This document shows positions 1-12,862 of a stretch of DNA of 64,000 bases, in pieces. The notes under the pieces were generated by a model that was not told where the DNA came from, made no database searches, and worked only from the letters and a program-made list of their open reading frames with translations. Position numbers and translations under genes: made by a program. The first letter of the stretch is position 1. Every line of letters starts with the position of its first letter. The stretch is from Trichuris trichiura (Eukaryota; Nematoda; Enoplea; Trichinellida; Trichuridae), in assembly GCA_037903355.1 (NCBI GenBank), contig JBAJFE010000014.1, forward strand, positions 1,860,001 to 1,924,000, read 5' to 3'.

Positions 1-3000
1 CATAATCTCGCCTCAATGATTGCGGTTAACCCTCGTATGAGTGCGTACGCGGAATTGTTGACGTCCGACAGCCGACTGCAGCGGCTGTTCAATTTGCATA
101 ACTTTTACCGAGATCCAGTGGGAACATTTCGAACGTTGCTCACTGAACCTTTAAATCGTTTGCATAGTCACGGTAAACTGCCGCAGCCCGACCGAGAGCA
201 GTCGAACTTATTAATTCTGGTGGATGCAATTGACGAAGCCGAATTCCATCGCCCCGATTCGAGCGACTCCATTGGCTCCTTTTTGGTCAACCATGGTGTC
301 AATCTGTTTCCGCCGTGCATCAAGTTTGTACTGACTGTTCGCGCTGGTTGTTTGGACTTGGTCAAAGGTCTACCATTGCACAAGATCGACTTGGACGAGT
401 CTATCGACGAGCGCTTGTACAGGGACAGCTTTGAATATGTTTCTCGACGAGTTGAAAGTTGCCTGGCCATTCAGTCGAACATAACAAGCAGAACAGCGTC
501 GATGAGAAGTGAAAATGTCTCCTGCCCTCTTGGGCGGTTCATTGAGCACCTGGCTTCCGTCGCCAAAGGTTGTTTTTTGTACATGCGCTTGGTGCTCGAT
601 CTCATTCAGCAAAACTACATAGTGGTTAAGGGTACTAACTACCGTGTACTGCCCATCAACCTTTCCGAGGCGTTCACACTTATGTTCAGCCTGCGGTTTT
701 CAACCGAATGGAGCTTTAGGCAGGTGGCACCGCTTTTAGAGGCAATATTGGCCTCCTTGCGACCTTTGACGTCCGAACAGCTGTACGGTATTGTCAACGC
801 CAACATATACGGCCAGGGTATTAGTTGGGACGAATATCAGAGAAAGTAAATGCGAAATGCGGGTCGAATTTTTCCAATAACTACCTTCGTTTTGTCTTAG
901 GTTAAATCAACTGCAAGAATTCGTTGTGCAGACGCAGAATGGTACCTACCTGTTCTTTCATCCGATCTTCCGTGAATGGTTGATACGACGTGAATCTGGC
1001 AAAGGCGGTCGGTTCCTTTGCGATGTCAAGTGAGCAATTTGCCTTACACTTTTGCATTGAGTTTTTTTTTGCTAGCAGTGTTTCCCTTAGGCTGACGTTT
1101 CCTTCCTTTCCTTATTGTTCACTGACAGAGTAGACTTTGGCTTTGTTCATTCACTTCGTAGCGTGTTCATTCTGTAAAACCGGGCGGTGCTTAAACGGGC
1201 GAAAGAATTCAGTGCCCACGTCATAATGTAAGGCAAGAGGCTGAAACGACAAAGCGTATAGCCCGATCCAGAGGCCTAACAATGAAGTGCCAGAACAATT
1301 CATTTAAAATGTGTCACAGCATTGTTCTAGTTTTGGAAGTGCCAAAATGGAGAGAGCGTCTGAGGCAGCGCACTGAATGCGGAAGTGTGGTATTTTAATT
1401 GTGCGTTTACCCTATAAGGCAGCTGATTCTTTACGACTCTGTCTTACAGTTTAAAACTTGCGGCTTCATTTTGCTCTCGTTGCACCCTACATAGCGCAAA
1501 ACCGACGCACAGCGTAGATCCAGTTTCTAAACATCTTGATCAGGAGCGATCAAAATCAAAGGTATAAATGAGCTGACATGTCTAAGTTCGCTTTTTTGTA
1601 GAAACAATTAGTCGACTGCTTTTGATTTACGGCTTCGAAAATATTAATGCGTTAATTTTTTATTCAGTGGGCTATACCGGTTAGAAAACAGGGAAGGTCC
1701 TTACATGAAGAAATGGCAATACGAGGTGGCCTTGCATGCTTGCATCTGTTTCCCCGTATTTGGAACTCTCTACATTCCTCAATTAGGCATTCTGCTTCGG
1801 ATGGGACGAATGATGACTGACTCTAGCTTGGCACGTATTGGACGCATTCGCTGGTAGTCTGATAACATTGGGAAGGTTCCGCTTTGTCCATCACAGTTCG
1901 AAGTTTTCAAGGGGCATTAGTATTGACAAATGGCCTTGCTTCCAAGTGAACGAGCCGCTGTCCTGTTTGCTGACGTCGTGCAGGTACAGATGAATAGCCA
2001 GAATTCACTTCATTCATTTTTTCCACGTAAAACTACTGCTTTGAAAAATTCCCAACTTTTCTGGCTTGTAAAAAACATTTTCACAGCTGAAATTGTGTCA
2101 ATTTTCAGTGACTGTCTTCGTTCATTTTTGCGTTTTACAATCCATTGCAAAACTATTACTAATATGTACGTTGTGTATGGATTTGTCCCTCTTTGTGCAA
2201 AGTATTTGCTAGCTGACATTGAATCTTGCATTTAAAATGGAAACGGCACGTCGTGTGAGCTACGATTTTATGCCCGGCTGGTAATTTCAGATTCACGCGC
2301 AGCTTTGTTAATTTGAAAGGTGCTATTTCTCTTTCCGCTAAACATTCGGTTAAGTCAAATATTTGCAGACTTTTTCTCGAGCAGATTGGGACTCTGTTGG
2401 TCTGCTGCGTAAATCTGTTACACGGAATGCCCAGGATCAGATGTCTTCCAGATTTTTTGTTTATACCGCGTAGTGTACGCGAAAATACAATGCGATATAT
2501 GAAGTATAGGACTCGTATATAAAAATGACATTTGCTTAATGGCGTAGGTAAAACGTGACATGAAACTACTTCATCGGAGGCTTATTATCGACGTTAAAAT
2601 TCTTTTCATATTCACTTCAGTTCACTGACAGACTCGGAAGGTAGAGTTCTTATCTTCCATGAAAAGTTCGGATACCATCTTTTTCTTAGTTGACATATGG
2701 AATCTTTCGAAGTCACCGTTGTGTTCATCTTTATAATTGCGCATAGGTGCATGCCATAGATTGCGTCAACAATATGCAACCGTGCTTGTAGTCACTGTAT
2801 TCCAAGCATATATGGCCTTTTTGCTAAATTCGTCACCCTTTTTTTACATGATTAAATCCGCCTTTGAGATCGATCCACACCTTACGCGTCGATTCTGCAA
2901 TGGCTACATATTTAGTAAAATGCCGTTGCCGAATGTAGGTCAGATGTTGTAAATGCATATTAAAATTAGAGTTTTCTTCTTAGAAATGGTCATGCATCCA

Positions 3001-5309
3001 TTGCCCTTTGGCTAACACGCCGCTGTCGGGAACGATCCTTAAGTGCAGAGGATGCGCAAGAACTTGGTCATCACTTGCTCAAAGCTCATGTATTCAAGCA
3101 TTTCAAACCTAACCCGGAAGCGCACTTCCCAAGTGGCACTGAGTGCCAGCTTTTCTGGTTAAGCCATAGTGTTCTGGATATAAAACAATCACTTTGTTCT
3201 CTACACAATGTGTTCCAGCCAAATACGAAGGTTAACCACGCTTATTGTTTTATAAGCGTTGTGATCATCTTAGTTTTGTTCAGGTTTCAAAGTTACTTCT
3301 TCTTGCTGGTGCCAACGCAAACAGCCGTACCCATTACTACAACAATGCACCATTGCTCTGCGTTTCCTCTAGACAGGGCCTTTACAATTTTGCTGCTCTG
3401 CTGTTAGACTTCGGCGCCGATGTGAATGCAACCGACGATTTGGCCTTGAGTCCAATCATGCATGCCGCTATTGGTGGGCATTTAGACTTGATCCAGATTC
3501 TCCATGAGCACGGGGCCGAGGCAAATACTTTTGCAGCATATCAGAATGATATTTTTTCAGTGGCTTATTTTAGATAAGCCAAATTGACAAACAAAAGAAA
3601 TGTGCTTTAGTTCACGCCGCTCAGCACGGTCATATCAACGTGGTCAGTTTTTTACTTCAGTGCGACTGGTCTCCTTGTTCGCAAGCATCCTACCCGATCA
3701 TTTCTCGGCAGCAAGTCATTCAACAAGCTTTTGTCATGGCTGCCCAGGTTGGACAAATATCAGTCTGCAAATTTCTCTTTGACTTTTATGACGTTGATGT
3801 GGATGCAGTGGATCCAATTACTGGCGAAACAGGTAAGCGTTAAAGGAAATGTTTCCGTACCATGAAATGTTTCTGCTTAGCAATTGGTGTCGCCTGCTCC
3901 GCTGGAAACAAAGACACTGTATTGTACCTGCTCGAGTGTCACGCCTCTGTTCATGAAATGCCTTTTGATTGCTCGGAACCTCCGTTGTTAAAAGTAGAAA
4001 ACAGCACTGCGCTGCGTTAGTCAAGCTTTTTATCGTTGCAGGCGGTAAAGAATGGTTGTTGGGAAATAGTATCTGCTCTTCTCGCCAAAGGAGTCGATGT
4101 GAACACTGAAATTGGTAGTCACGGCCAAACTGCACTGATGTGCGCAGCCAAATGCGGACACATCGGTGTGATGGAGTTGCTGCTTGGTCGAGGTGAGGAA
4201 ACCCAAAGCGTTCCCCAAGCTGAAGTTTGAACTTTCGCAGATGCAAACGTTCACCTTACCGACAACGATAATAGAAATGCCCTTGCATGGGCCTGCATCG
4301 GCAACCAAGAACCTTGCGCCAACCTATTGTTGGAAAGGGGTGCTCGCTTGTCTGAAGCAGACGTATTCGGTAATCTACCTATTCACTATGCTGCGCAGTA
4401 TGGTTCAAAAGACTTGGTAATGTCGGTTTTGTATCTGACGTAATATTTCAAAAGTAGGCATTGCAGCTACAACTGTTCAGTGAACGGCGGGTGTCTTTGG
4501 AGCACGTCAACAGTAGGGGCATGCGGCCGCTTGAAGTTTCTATTGAAGCTGACAACTTCGAAGCGTTCCAACGCTTGTTGCGGCACGGTGCTAAATTGGG
4601 ACCCCAGACTTGGAATGAAGCTTATAAGCGGCCCAAATTTACGCTTAAGCTACTGGAGAAATTGCTTGAAGATGGTTTCCTGCTCTACAAGATGGACCGC
4701 CTAAAAGACGCAACTCATCGTTTCCATTACGCCATGCGTAAACTATCCGATAAGATGTTGAATGATCACGGTGACTGTGAGTTGTCGGATAAATTTCGAG
4801 ATGTAAAGTACAATCTGTTACTTGGCTTGGCCCGCTGTAGACGTCGTGTTGGCGAGGCGTCAGATGCAGTTCAGCAAGCCACCAGCGCCGTCCAGCTCAA
4901 CCCTGACCGTTACGAAGCTTACTTCGTGCGTGCCAGATGCCAGTGCGACTCGAAAAATTGGATTGCTGCCCAAAGTGACTTTCAAAAAGCACTTCGTCTC
5001 TGTCCTGACAATAAGGATATTGAACGATCATTAGATCGACTGAAGGCCTTCTTGCATGATCCACCTCAGATAGACGGAAGCACCAAACGGTTCAGGTATC
5101 GTGGTTCCAGTCGTGAATTGGCGAGACGATCGTTGGTTGATTCGAAACTGTCTCCTGATCAATGTAGACCGGAGGCGAATGTCAGCCTGGAGACTGACAT
5201 TATCGCTAATTCCGACGGACCGGTGTGTAAATTGTCTCCCATTAAGGAATCATCTCGCAAGCCAAAATGGAAAGACGAGTTGAAAAATGGGGTTGAAACG
5301 GAACTGTAA
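1..5309 (+). CDS. TANC/rolling-pebbles family scaffold protein, 3' part (5' end outside window)
   Basis: Exons read as 1-845, 901-1029, 2984-3230, 3284-3520, 3574-3832, 3881-3993, 4042-4192, 4241-4416 and 4458-5309. All phases join to give 1,002 visible residues. The first exon is the back half of a STAND P-loop NTPase: a Walker B-like 'LLILVDAIDEAEFHRPD' is followed by a 'FVLTVR' strand. Walker A lies upstream of the window. Next come a winged-helix-like 'HPIFREWL' block, ankyrin repeats (e.g. 'LLLLAGANANSR', 'GADVNATDD', 'GQTALMCAAKCGH') and, from about 4620, TPRs ('AVQLNPDRYEAYFVRAR'). This order is that of TANC1/2 and Drosophila Rols, cortical and postsynaptic scaffolds. Only about 75 residues follow the TPRs, far fewer than in vertebrate TANC. 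The 1.95-kb intron 1030-2983 holds nothing I recognise. Intron 3521-3573 appears to be GC-AG. Confidence 0.95.
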
Positions 5310-5445
5310 TTGTTACGTTATGTAATGACTGTGATCGGGTACAGTGTTCCCTCTGTTTCCAAAGCATTTGCGCGTGGTAAGATTACGTTAGGGGCGACAC
5401 TTACGTCAACACGCTCTTGGAAGCAGGCTAGTCTGAAAGTTTTAC

Positions 5446-5451
5446 ATTAAA
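5446..5451 (+). terminator. Probable polyadenylation signal of the TANC gene
   Basis: An ATTAAA hexamer lies 137 nt after the TANC stop codon. It is the first plausible signal downstream and no other gene intervenes. Confidence 0.4.
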
Positions 5452-8179
5452 GTTTTGCGTCGTCGCTATTTCCATTGTGGTCGGAACGATTGCGCTGATT
5501 TTCAAAATTAACGTCTAAGTATATAAGCCGTAGTTCCTTAACATTTTTCGCGCTACCGCTCACATACAGTGCTCTTATTTCGCCAGCCCCCTACGGGCTC
5601 TTTCGCTGATATTCGCTGGGAATATCCTCTACCGCTTCTTCGTCCGATTCGAGCAAAGTGAGGTGTCTCCAGTAGATGCTTTAGGTTCATTAATATCTGC
5701 TTTTAGCGGCTTAGGGAAAACTAGAATTTCGCATAAAACTATAGAAATCGTAAAGGACCAACCTGTACTTAAAAGTTAATGTTTAAGTATAGGCAGTGGT
5801 AACTAATGAGACGGCTGAGTTTATCACAGGGAATTATTTTACGCGCATTTGTCTGCCCGGTCGATAGCCGCAACCGCAAATCCCCTAAGTTTCTTTCTTT
5901 GTATCTGGTTTCGTTTTTTCTTCCAGAGATCAGTGACCGCGTTCAGCCCTCCAGTCAAACGAGATGGAAAGACCACGAGCAACTTTCCGATGACAACCCA
6001 TAAACTAGCCTACAAATGTGTATAAGGAGTCATAATCAGATCGCCTGGTATCCGTTCTTAAACTTTAGCTTCAGCTCCTTGTTCATTCGCAGTTTAACTA
6101 ATTGCTCGTGCAATTTTTTGCAATGCAAAAAAAAACTTGACATTGTTCGTGCAAGTCTAATTCTGCATTTTCTGCCGCTGAAAATGAACTCAGCATCCAC
6201 TCAGGGTTTCCATAGTGATAAGATCTATAAACCGTTCTGAAAAGTTCCTGTGAAGCACCTCCAAGGTAGGGCTTTAGTTTACGTCTTTATTATGAACTTT
6301 CTGCCTTCTTTCCATTTCACAAAGATTTGAAGTTGAGAAAATTCTCCCAACGCAAAATCACGCTTGAATAGTAGGTAGTCGTTAGATGTTGAACCGTTTC
6401 CACCGGCTAACAATCAGTATGACGTTATAGCTTATCCCCCAATTGAAAATTAGTGAACGAAACCTGTCACTTAAGGAGAGGCTTGCTGCGTATCCTTTTC
6501 AACGAACTGTTTTAAATACAAGTCTTACGTATGTTTCAAGCATTGCCTGCTGACAGGACCAGGATGGAAGTTTCTGTTGAAGCTTTTATGCACAACTGAA
6601 TACGTATCGTCACCTAAACATGAAGTTCAAATAGAAACCATTGAAAGTATTTATGTTAATGCGTACAACCTTTGCAGTTTGCCCTGATGGCTATATCAGT
6701 AAACGTAAACTACGTGTGAACGAGTTAGCCTGTTGAGGCATTTTACGAGCGCCAACCGCAAGTTGCCTCTATGTAGTGTAAGATTCTGTCACTTGGACAG
6801 AGGCTTGCATAAACAAACTCTTTTTCAGAACCCATTGTACAATAGCTTCAGCTCAGCCTCATGCTTTTGCCGCGTTGCTTATTACTTTAACAATTTCAGT
6901 TTGGTCGAAGGGAACATGATGAGTTCTGAAAATGAATTTGCGGAAGAAAGTCGGTTAATAAGTGGTACAGTAATATCGTGAAAACTGTAAACCTTGTGTT
7001 TCAGAACAGGACATAACTTCGTTTTGTGCTCTGCTGTCAACTTGCTCAATTTGTAAATGATCTTTCTTAAAAAACCTGTATCTTTCAAGATTTTGCTTAT
7101 CCTGTGATCAGCTTAATGCACCTTGTTCGCTCTGCTGAAAATTATGGGAACAACATTATAAAAGCTGCATATTTTTCAAAAAAATCCATTTATGAACAGG
7201 ACAAAGTAGCACTAAGAACAAAAGTTATCTTCACAAGTCATTATGCGTAAAAACGAGGCTACAAGAAAATGTTGCGTATAATAGGTATTTTAATTACGTC
7301 TAGGTACGGGATCATACCGGCAATGTACCTTAGGCTAGTATAAGTCTTCTTAGAAAGAACAGCGCCCTATGGCAGTGGGCACAGGGTGGCAACGTGTAAA
7401 GAAATGTGAATGGTAGTGTCAACTTCAGTTTTTGCCTATATGTGTACCTTTATGGCTCAAAAGCATCCCCTGTTTAGCAGTTGTAAATGCTTATGTGCCA
7501 CAAGGCTACCCTTCACATCGCTTTTCAACCTGCTCAGCGTTTTGTCTCTTCATGATTTTGCTATCTTCTGGTTTCATGCTACTGTAATAAAGCGTGCGAC
7601 ACTGATTTCTTGGAGTCCTGGCTATAAAGAGTAGTTGTGATTGCATCGCACTATAATATGTTGGATTTGTTACTAGATTAAGACTAAAAAGCCATGTTAA
7701 GGCCGCCACCCGTATTCAAGATTTCTATTTTAATTAAAATTCAATTTGGGCACAATTAAATTTCTTTCATTTTGCATAAGATAAGGGAACCATTTCAGTT
7801 TTCAGAAGAGCTGTTTCCAGAGCATCTTCATGGAGGTGCAAATCAGTTCGCTCAGCGGTAAACGTTCGAGGTTTATCGCACGAAGATAATAAAAATAGCA
7901 ACCGCTTACGTCGTACCTTATCCGTGCAGACACCTTCACATCGCTCTTGATCACCTCTTTTACAGAGTAAAGCCCTACGCATTGCATTATCACGAAACCT
8001 CTTGAAAGAACACTGCTTTATCATCACGTTTTCACGTAGTGTTTTCGTCTATTCATGATAATGCGCTGCCTTACCGCTGCAATCTTCCGGTGAGCGTGTT
8101 GCCGTGGCTCACGCTTTTCCGTTTACAGAGTTTTCTGCCTCACCCATTCTTGCTGAAGTCTGCATGGAACCACGTGAAG
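5452..8179. other. Intergenic, no gene recognised
   Basis: Short open frames of at most about 85 codons occur on both strands (for example 5806-6003 and 6733-6981 on plus, 7767-8027 on minus). None shows a recognisable domain. I see no RNA gene or repeat here. Confidence 0.5.
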
Positions 8180-9290
8180 AGAGGGTTCTTTCACCATAGC
8201 AGATGATTCCATGAGCTCTACACACAATCCAGCAGAGTCTCTATCGGCAACTCATTATCCCCTGTCCTAGCAGAAATCTTCATGGACAGTTCTGAAATAC
8301 AACTGTTTGAAATGGTAGATAGACAAATGGCTCCATGCCTTTTCAAAAGGTACGTAGATGACATTTTCGTAATTATAAAAAATGGAAAAGGGGAACAATT
8401 CCTACACTTCCTTAACATCATCCGCCCAAACTAAATTGTTTTCACAATGGGAAAAGAAGAAAATAAAACCCTTCGCTTTCTAGACGCCCTGATTATTCGC
8501 ACAAATCAAGGATTTAAAACCGGGGTTTATAGGAAATCAACATTCAGACCAACATCTCAATTTCTCATCGCATCAACCACGTTCAGTAATGCCAGGAATT
8601 CTATCAGGAATGATTGACAGAGCGATCAACTTGTGCAATCCCGAATATCTCCAAGTCAGAACTTCACTGCGTTAGAAAGATCTTCTACAAAAACAATTAT
8701 CCTAAATCTTTTATTGACCAAATGTTCAAGTACAAGCTTCGCAAAGGTGAGTCTCCCGAACCAAATACTTCGCACAATCCATGTTTAATTATTCCCTATG
8801 TGGTAGGGCTAGGCGAAATGATTGTCCTGTCAGGAAAACAATTAAGTTTCAGAGTCTTTTTCAAGAGTTCCCCTAAGCTTAGATCAATTCTTCGTGCGGA
8901 CAAAACGAAAATCCCAGCAAACGGAAAAACAGGGTTAGTCTACGCGATTGAATGTGCTTGTTCAGGAGTGTACATTGGAGAAACAGGCAATACTTTAGAA
9001 CACCGATTCAACAAACATATAAAGAAGGTTAATAGTTACAACAACGCAAAAATCAGTCACTGCATTGCTCTCCTATAGCACATCATGGAAGACTAATGTT
9101 TGATCCAAGAATAACTATGGAAAAAGCGATACAAGCTTCCACTGTAGTAGAACACGCGACTCACTGCAATCAGCCTCTGCAACTAAAAACCTTATGCTAT
9201 GAGAGTAACCTACGCCTGCGAAAACTTAAGAGGCCCTCTACATTAATCACAATGTGGCTTGCCACCGTGATCAAGGGCAGGTATAAATGA
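8180..9290 (+). mobile_element. Decayed Penelope-like retroelement (RT and GIY-YIG endonuclease remains)
   Basis: The plus strand encodes the end of a Penelope-type reverse transcriptase: 'GNSLSPVLAEIFM', then 'RYVDDIFVII', with the YVDD catalytic motif at 8351-8362. The frame then stops (TAA near 8432) and resumes with 'LRFLDALIIRTNQGF' and 'GVYRKSTFRPTS'. A shifted frame from 8614 carries the linker and a GIY-YIG endonuclease: 'GLVYAIECACSGVYIGETG', then an Arg and 'NKHIKK'. A third piece from about 9078 reads 'HHGRLMFDPRITMEKAI', matching the distal part of that nuclease. RT followed by GIY-YIG is diagnostic of endonuclease-bearing Penelope elements. Stops and at least two frame changes make it non-functional. 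The N-terminal half and terminal repeats are not visible. Confidence 0.88.
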
Positions 9291-9567
9291 TCTATGGGCA
9301 AATATTATCACACGCCACGGTTGCTGCTCACTAGATGGATGGCATACAAGAGCACCTGGAACAAGTGAAGAAATATGGTGACATTACGCTTTAAAACCAT
9401 GGAACTTTATGAGTAGACCACCATATATAAAAGATATAAGAAGAAAAAAATGGAAAAACTTGCATAGACTCAAGTGCAAACATGAAACAGATTAATACAT
9501 ATGGCTTAAATGAAAAATAGATGAATCTACATTAAGCATGGAATCACCACGAAACGAATTTAACATA

Positions 9568-9652
9568 CAGTAGAACCTCCATAAGTTGACCACCCAAGGG
9601 ACCGGGAAAAACTGGTCAACATAGGGGGTGGTCAACTTCGGAGGTTCTACTG
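9568..9652. mobile_element. 85-bp TIR element (pogo/Tc1-like MITE), copy 1
   Basis: CAGTAGAACCTCC begins the left end and its reverse complement closes the right end. Arms extend through GTTGACCACCC. The element is flanked by TA on both sides (9566-9567 and 9653-9654), as expected of a Tc1/mariner/pogo-type TA duplication. It has no coding capacity. A larger relative is at 53053-53238. Confidence 0.8.
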
Positions 9653-12600
9653 TATATGGAGCACAAAATGAGAATTGGACATAACGTAACGGAAAAATTC
9701 AGAAAATAAATTAACAGGCACCTAGTAAGATGACACTATACATATGCAACAACAGATGCAGCCAGCTGGCAGACAGAAGAAATTTCAAGAAACAAGACCG
9801 CTGAAGACTGGATGCTTCTTAACGGGTCCGTGGAATTTCATGATGGTAATTCTTTATTACGGCTTCGTTTTGCCCGTTGATAGTTTCTGAAACAACCGAG
9901 GCAAATGCCCTACCAACGAATGGATGAGCAAATATTAAGGAAAAATTCAGAACAAGAACTTAGCAGTTTCAGAGCTTTCGGGACCAACCTTTTCCTGTCG
10001 TCCGCGATGATCGTAATTTATGATTTACTCTGATGGTAAGATATGTATAGGCCAGGGATTCTGATGGTACGGTATGTATAGGCCTTGAACGTGTTTCCAA
10101 TACATTCCTGTTCCTTTTTCAAAACTCCTGGTCATACTTGGCAGTCGCGTTAAGAACCATTCGCCGTAATGCTCATTGCATTACCTGGCACGGCTGGTGC
10201 GATGAAAAATTTACATATATTTGTCAGAACATGTCGGTTTCTGATAAAATACCATTTGACACCAGATGCTGAACGGACAACCACCGCCACCAGGAAAAGA
10301 AGTTTTCCGTACACTTCATTCTCAATTGTAAACGCGGTCTGGTTCTAAAAGCTGCTTATCAAAATAATCTGTAGGAGACTTACTTGCCACGGTTGAGAAT
10401 TGCAAACATTTTATTGATGAATTCTTTGCAAAACTTAAGTGCAATCTTTGTATCAATATGTGTTGATATCAAATATTATAGGCGACAACGGACTTCCTAT
10501 GTAAGTCTCATTATTCTTCTTGTAAGACTTTCCTTGAAGGTGAAAGGCTGAAACGTGCAAAAGAAGCGGATTTTCACGATGTGAAATATAGACTGGTCCT
10601 TAGAACAGTTTCGTATGCGCTATGTAGTTCAAACAAAAAATATAAAGTTTCCAGCATAGGTATACTTTTGAAAAGGTCTTCCATGTCGTAACTTACCACG
10701 ACGTCATCAGGGTGTATATTCAACTGTTTGAGTTCTTCACAAAAAGTTTTGCCTTTCTTCCTTGTCGGTCAACTTTTTCACACGCTGATATAGAAGTAAC
10801 GCTTACGTCTTCCAAACGATGCATAGATAACATCTTTATCTGTATCGTTTTGCAATATACTGCATAATGCAAGTGGAATATATAAACATATGTATGCTTA
10901 CGTTTTTAGTAGTACACGTTGTATGAACCTTGCGTCCGTCAGTGTTAACCCGAACGTAAAGGGATAATCGACTGTTTTTGTCGTTTTTGTTACGCGTGGC
11001 ACTGGTTGCGATTATGAGTAGAAGGCAGCGCCGAAACGTCACATCCAGTTGGTAAACAAAATTCTGCGGTTAGGTTTTGAATTTCACCTTTCTGGTTTTT
11101 CGCCTGCCAACACCAATTGCATTATTATTTAGCACTAGCAGCTAGCTAGCTTGTCGTTCTATTTATATCAGCGCATCTGCTTCCGCAAATGACGTTCACG
11201 CATGAATACACAACCAACTTCGCAATTAGAACGTAACATTGAAAGCCATCCTATCAACTCCACTTTTGTGTTTTCTATGTGAAATGTTTTTTAGAAGAAT
11301 GTATCTCAATTTGCAAGCGAAACCTTTGCGTTCAGCTATGATACTAAGCTGATTTAAAGGAAGAATACGAAATAATCAGGAAGTCGGCTCCTGTGCTTTA
11401 TTACATTTTCAATGCAGTCGTTTTGTGCGTTTGGCTTATAACGTGTCACATGCTGCACAAAAATCAACTTCCAAGCTGCTGATGATCACAACAGCAATGA
11501 AATAAACGTATGCTATACCATCATTATGATGTTCAGTTTTTGATTCGTATTATATGGCAAACTGCTTCGGAGAGCACTTTAAAGTCTGACAGCATCTAAA
11601 GTAAAACAGTTCTTGGAGTGAAACATTGTTTATGACGAACCATGCTCGGAGATCATTCTGTCAAGCGACTGACTAGCGTGTGTCAAGTGAAGTTCGAAGT
11701 ACCTCCATTTAAACATTACCTATTTAAATTCTATACATTAAAAGAAAATATTGCGAAGGACAGTAGTGGAGCTTTCAGAAGCAATTTTGAGCAGCGGTCT
11801 TTTTTATTGCAAATTACCCTTTCATAAGCTGATGAAAATGTTCAGAGACATTTTCCATTCTTTATAAGCCCTGCCAACCATAATCAACAATTGGAAACGT
11901 AGTTGGTCATCTCCTAGAACTAATGCAGCGGAGAAACACAAGACAAAATGCAATAGCGCAATCTAAGCAAATAGCATACTGGAAGGTTTGCTTCCTTTTC
12001 TGCTTTATATTCAATCAGACAGACAAAGCACAATTTCAGCTTGAACTGATAAATTCTTTTGCGCTAGGTATCCATGACCTGAAAACTGCGTAACGTTCAG
12101 TATCTTTAGGTGGAGCCACTTCGTGCTGGGCGGATGGTTGCGCGTAATGTATTTTACAAAAAGTCCTACAACGCTCCATAATTTAAATTGCAGTTATCCC
12201 AATACGGATGAGTCCGAGGTTTAGCTAGTATTAGAAGTTGATTGTTACAAGTATGCAACTTGGCTTTTGCTCGGCGGAACATAGTAACTTGAAGATCATT
12301 TGAACGGTACGTTTGCTTGTGCCACAGATATAGAAGCGCGTTATTGTGGTTTGGGATGGATAATTTCAGTCGTTCGTTCAAAGGAAGAGGGAATTGGTGA
12401 GCACTAGTCAGTTTAGCCCAACACCAGGTTTTCAGCTAAATTTTAAACTCATTACGGCCTCTAACCGCAGCTTTCAGTTATCCACCGAAGGCTTTAGGAG
12501 TCCAGTTTATTTTTTATCGCTTTTACAGAATAAATACTCTTGCGTTTTGTGTTCATTGCGACCTTCGCAAATGTCAGCTTGATCGTTCTACTCCATGCTA

Positions 12601-12862
12601 TCCCTGAGTAGTCCAAGATCTTTGTTTCTTACTCCGCCGTCTGACTTTGTTGTTTTTCGATCAGCATCATCTGCACCTGCAGAATTCCACTAAATGCTGA
12701 TCTTGTTAATTAGGTATTTATTCCGATCAAATGCACGAACTTTCTAACCATTATTTAACCAGCAGTTTACGCGCCCTTCCAAATTCATCTTTCTGAATTA
12801 ATCGAACAGACATTCCTGTTTTCATAAAATGATTCTGCCTGAATTGAGGTGTAGCATTTCAG
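9653..12862. other. Intergenic, including unlocated 5' end of the eIF4H-like gene
   Basis: AT-rich sequence with short frames only (e.g. 11642-11827 on plus, 12166-12381 on minus), none recognisable. A 24-nt unit 'CTGATGGTAAGATATGTATA' plus GGCC at 10030 is repeated with two changes at 10061. The first exon of the gene at 12863 must lie here or further upstream, but no start codon with a suitable phase-2 donor stood out. Confidence 0.4.

Noticed and set aside
1930..2952. Several frames in the first visible TANC intron
   Set aside because: They lie between two phase-compatible TANC exons and show no recognisable domain.
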